Source: Rheinheimera pleomorphica | Lineage (GTDB): Bacteria > Pseudomonadota > Gammaproteobacteria > Enterobacterales > Alteromonadaceae | Reading direction: 5' to 3' | Assembly: GCF_011634895.1 (NCBI RefSeq) | Contig: NZ_SIRR01000007.1 | Coordinates: 393,223-457,222, forward strand | Length of the DNA stretch: 64,000 nt | Shown: piece after piece, positions 62,719 to 64,000 of the stretch | Layout: the number at the start of each line of letters is the position of its first letter | How positions within the stretch are numbered: position 1 is the stretch's first letter | Made by a program: the position numbers and the translations under genes | The notes under the pieces: generated by a model | Database searches by the model: none | The model's input: the letters and a program-made list of their open reading frames with translations, nothing else | Told to the model about the DNA's origin: nothing

Positions 62719-63306
62719 ATGGCAGAAGGTTTGTTTTTTCCAGTCATAGAGACTGATAGATTGGTTTTGAAACCTTTAACGGTTGACGACTCAAAGAGCT
62801 TGTTAGAAATATTCTCTGATCCTGAGGTGATGAGATACTGGAATACAGAGCCCTGGAAGGGGATTCAAGATGCTTATGATTTCGTAGATAACAGCAACAG
62901 TGCGATGTTGCGGCAGGAATCACTTGTCCTTGGTGTATATCTGAAGTCTACAGGTGAACTGGCCGGAAAGTGCATGTTATTCAGTTATGACAAAGATTCC
63001 AGGCGAGCTGAGATAGGCTTTGGCTTGGGTCGGTCTTGCTGGGGTAAAGGTTATATTAATGAAGCAGGGGAAGCATTGATCCAATATGGGTTCGTTACAC
63101 TGGGTCTAAGACGAATTGAAGCTGAGATAGACCCAGACAATTACTCCTCAGCAAAAGCATTAGAAAAACTAGGATTTTATCGAGAGGGTTTACTAAGACA
63201 ACGATGGGAAATTAATGGTATTGTCTCCGATTCCGCGTTGTACGGCAGACTTGTCAGTGACGGTTTGCCATCGCATAACAATGCACTGCACGCGACAAGT
63301 GCGTGA
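62719..63306 (+). CDS. GNAT N-acetyltransferase (RimJ/RimL type)
   Basis: 195 residues. ETDRLVLKPLTVDDSKSLLEIFSDPEVMRYWNTEPW is the RimL-type opening; RRAEIGFGLGRSCWGKGYINEAGEALIQYGF is motif A with the acetyl-CoA loop; RRIEAEIDPDNYSSAKALEKLGFYREG is motif B. GGAGG precedes the ATG. The ending SHNNALHATSA is a low-complexity tail often produced where a gene runs into an intergenic repeat. The substrate is unknown. AT-rich relative to cysM. Confidence 0.85.
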   Translation: MAEGLFFPVIETDRLVLKPLTVDDSKSLLEIFSDPEVMRYWNTEPWKGIQDAYDFVDNSNSAMLRQESLVLGVYLKSTGELAGKCMLFSYDKDSRRAEIGFGLGRSCWGKGYINEAGEALIQYGFVTLGLRRIEAEIDPDNYSSAKALEKLGFYREGLLRQRWEINGIVSDSALYGRLVSDGLPSHNNALHATSA

Positions 63307-63461
63307 TTGCGGTATTAGGTGTCAGTCAAAATTCAGATCTTTCAAACAATGAAGCACGGCGAACGATAGAACAAAACAGAGAGTATCGTTGGCTATCATC
63401 GCCTTTGTTCAGCCTACTGGGTGTGGCTTTCGGCGCCTTGCTGGGCTGGCTAAGTAAATGA
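63303..63461 (+). CDS. Possible small membrane protein, 52 aa
   Basis: From a GTG at 63303 to TGA at 63459-63461: NSDLSNNEARRTIEQNREYRWLSSPLF then the hydrophobic run SLLGVAFGALLGWL. The hydrophobic C-terminus is protein-like but there is no ribosome site and the start overlaps the GNAT end. It could be a gene tail. The rest of the 420-bp gap to 63726 contains the hairpin, the direct repeat and no further gene. Confidence 0.3.
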   Translation: MIAVLGVSQNSDLSNNEARRTIEQNREYRWLSSPLFSLLGVAFGALLGWLSK

Positions 63462-63510
63462 GTGCATCTAACAATGCGCTCAATTTCGTTCCGGTCACAA
63501 AAACCAATTT

Positions 63511-63567
63511 TAGGGTCAGGTCTTTTTGAGTTTTAGGGTGGATAGCAAAAGGCAAGACCTGACCCTA
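63511..63567. repeat. 14-bp inverted repeat (REP-like hairpin)
   Basis: TAGGGTCAGGTCTT (63511-63524) is the exact reverse complement of AAGACCTGACCCTA (63554-63567), with a 29-base loop. The GGGTCAGGTCTT word resembles intergenic repeats associated with REP-type transposases in Shewanella-like bacteria, from memory. It stands 4 bp before the second direct repeat. Confidence 0.75.
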
Positions 63568-63571
63568 GAGG

Positions 63572-63653
63572 CTTAAATTAGCAAAACATAAACTGGCGAC
63601 AGTGTAGCCCAAAGCGGCGTGGCTGTTAATGCTTAAGCGCAGCCTTGCCAATA
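63572..63653. repeat. Direct repeat, copy 2 (82 bp)
   Basis: 80/82 identical to 60341-60422. It precedes a more complete 5' end of the MBL gene and defines the right edge of the inserted 3.2-kb block. Confidence 0.9.
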
Positions 63654-63726
63654 GCAGGTTATTGGCAAACCAGGCAAAGCAGGTTAGGTTGTGTTGCTGA
63701 GCTTTTACTTAAATAACGGGATCTGA

Positions 63727-63933
63727 ATGAAAACCATCATATTTTTTATCGCGTTAATCTATCCTGCGCTCAGTTTTGCCGCAGCGGCAGATATTAGCGT
63801 TACTAAACGTTCAGCGGATGCTTATATAGTAACACCGGCCTATGCGACCAATATTGGTTTGTTAAACACCGCCAAAGGCGTCGTACTGATTGACCCGATG
63901 CCGGGTGAAGGCCAGTTAGAGGCGTTGGTATGA
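63727..63933 (+). pseudogene. Truncated metallo-beta-lactamase-fold gene, copy 2
   Basis: 68 residues with an intact signal peptide (IIFFIALIYPALSFAAAAD) then ADISVTKRSADAYIVTPAYATNIGLLNTAKGVVLIDPMPGEGQLEALV and a stop. The HxHxDH zinc motif of copy 1 is missing because the frame ends before it. Downstream bases do not resume the copy 1 sequence, so a deletion or recombination ended the gene. Confidence 0.85.
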
Positions 63934-63945
63934 CTCCCCACGTCA

Positions 63946-63968
63946 AGCAGGTTGAGTAAAAACCTGCT
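63946..63968. terminator. Hairpin after the MBL remnant
   Basis: AGCAGGTT (63946-63953) pairs with AACCTGCT (63961-63968) around GAGTAAA. It is followed by CATTTAAG, without a T-tract. It may be a terminator or a recombination end. Its AGCAGGTT word also occurs upstream, in GCAGGTTATTGG at 63654. Confidence 0.4.
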
Positions 63969-64000
63969 CATTTAAGAACCATCTTTTACCGTTAAAGCGA

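Noticed and set aside
1..64000. tRNA, rRNA, CRISPR array or complete insertion sequence
   Set aside because: None seen: no cloverleaf-like gaps, no regularly spaced short repeats outside coding domains and no transposase frames.

Overview
The window looks like a chromosomal segment of a gammaproteobacterium of the Rheinheimera/Alishewanella (Alteromonadales-like) type. This rests on the gene content: a MipA-DUF3019-response regulator-kinase operon, DUF3334, an SLC45-like maltose transporter beside lipoprotein GH13 enzymes, a DUF4347 giant surface protein, PyrC and CysM. The codon style and moderate GC agree. No rRNA, tRNA, CRISPR array or complete insertion sequence was recognised.

Layout. 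1-11.3 kb holds housekeeping and envelope genes: the end of a SWIM-zinc-finger (helicase-type) gene, a DGSG-repeat lipoprotein, an SRPBCC protein, comM, pyrC, a Bcr/CflA-type exporter, a periplasmic solute-binding-like protein, DUF3334, and a translationally coupled operon MipA/OmpV - DUF3019 - RstA-like regulator - RstB-like kinase. 12-37 kb is a dispersed alpha-glucan (maltodextrin) locus: LacI regulator, GH13 lipoprotein, divergent MFS transporter, periplasmic GH13 cyclomaltodextrinase-like enzyme, GH31, a second GH13 lipoprotein and a chemoreceptor. Three near-identical palindromes (core TGCATACGTATGCA) upstream of these genes suggest one regulon. The locus is interrupted by an ArsR/SRPBCC/DUF4287/VOC operon, orphan secreted proteins, a two-gene module with a probable Tse2-type toxin, and an ECF sigma/YCII/SnoaL operon.

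37.7-50.1 kb is dominated by one operon: tail-collar (MdpB-type) protein, sulfotransferase and a 3,593-residue secreted multidomain protein. The giant has an internal GlyGly-CTERM-like segment followed in frame by what looks like a complete signal peptide plus outer-membrane beta-barrel, an unusual arrangement. 50-60 kb carries an EamA transporter, a voltage-gated-type potassium channel, a lipoprotein, a DUF4442 protein, an exonuclease/DUF294-CBS pair, a BCCT transporter, a porin-like protein and cysM.

60.3-64 kb is an accessory patch. Two decayed copies of one metallo-beta-lactamase-fold gene, each preceded by the same 82-bp repeat, flank a 3-kb block of unrelated small genes. These are a hypothetical protein, a protein cut at the start of a SMI1/KNR4-like segment, a PD40 propeller protein and a GNAT acetyltransferase. 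A 14-bp inverted repeat lies at the right edge. All family assignments come from reading the translated sequence; no database search was run.
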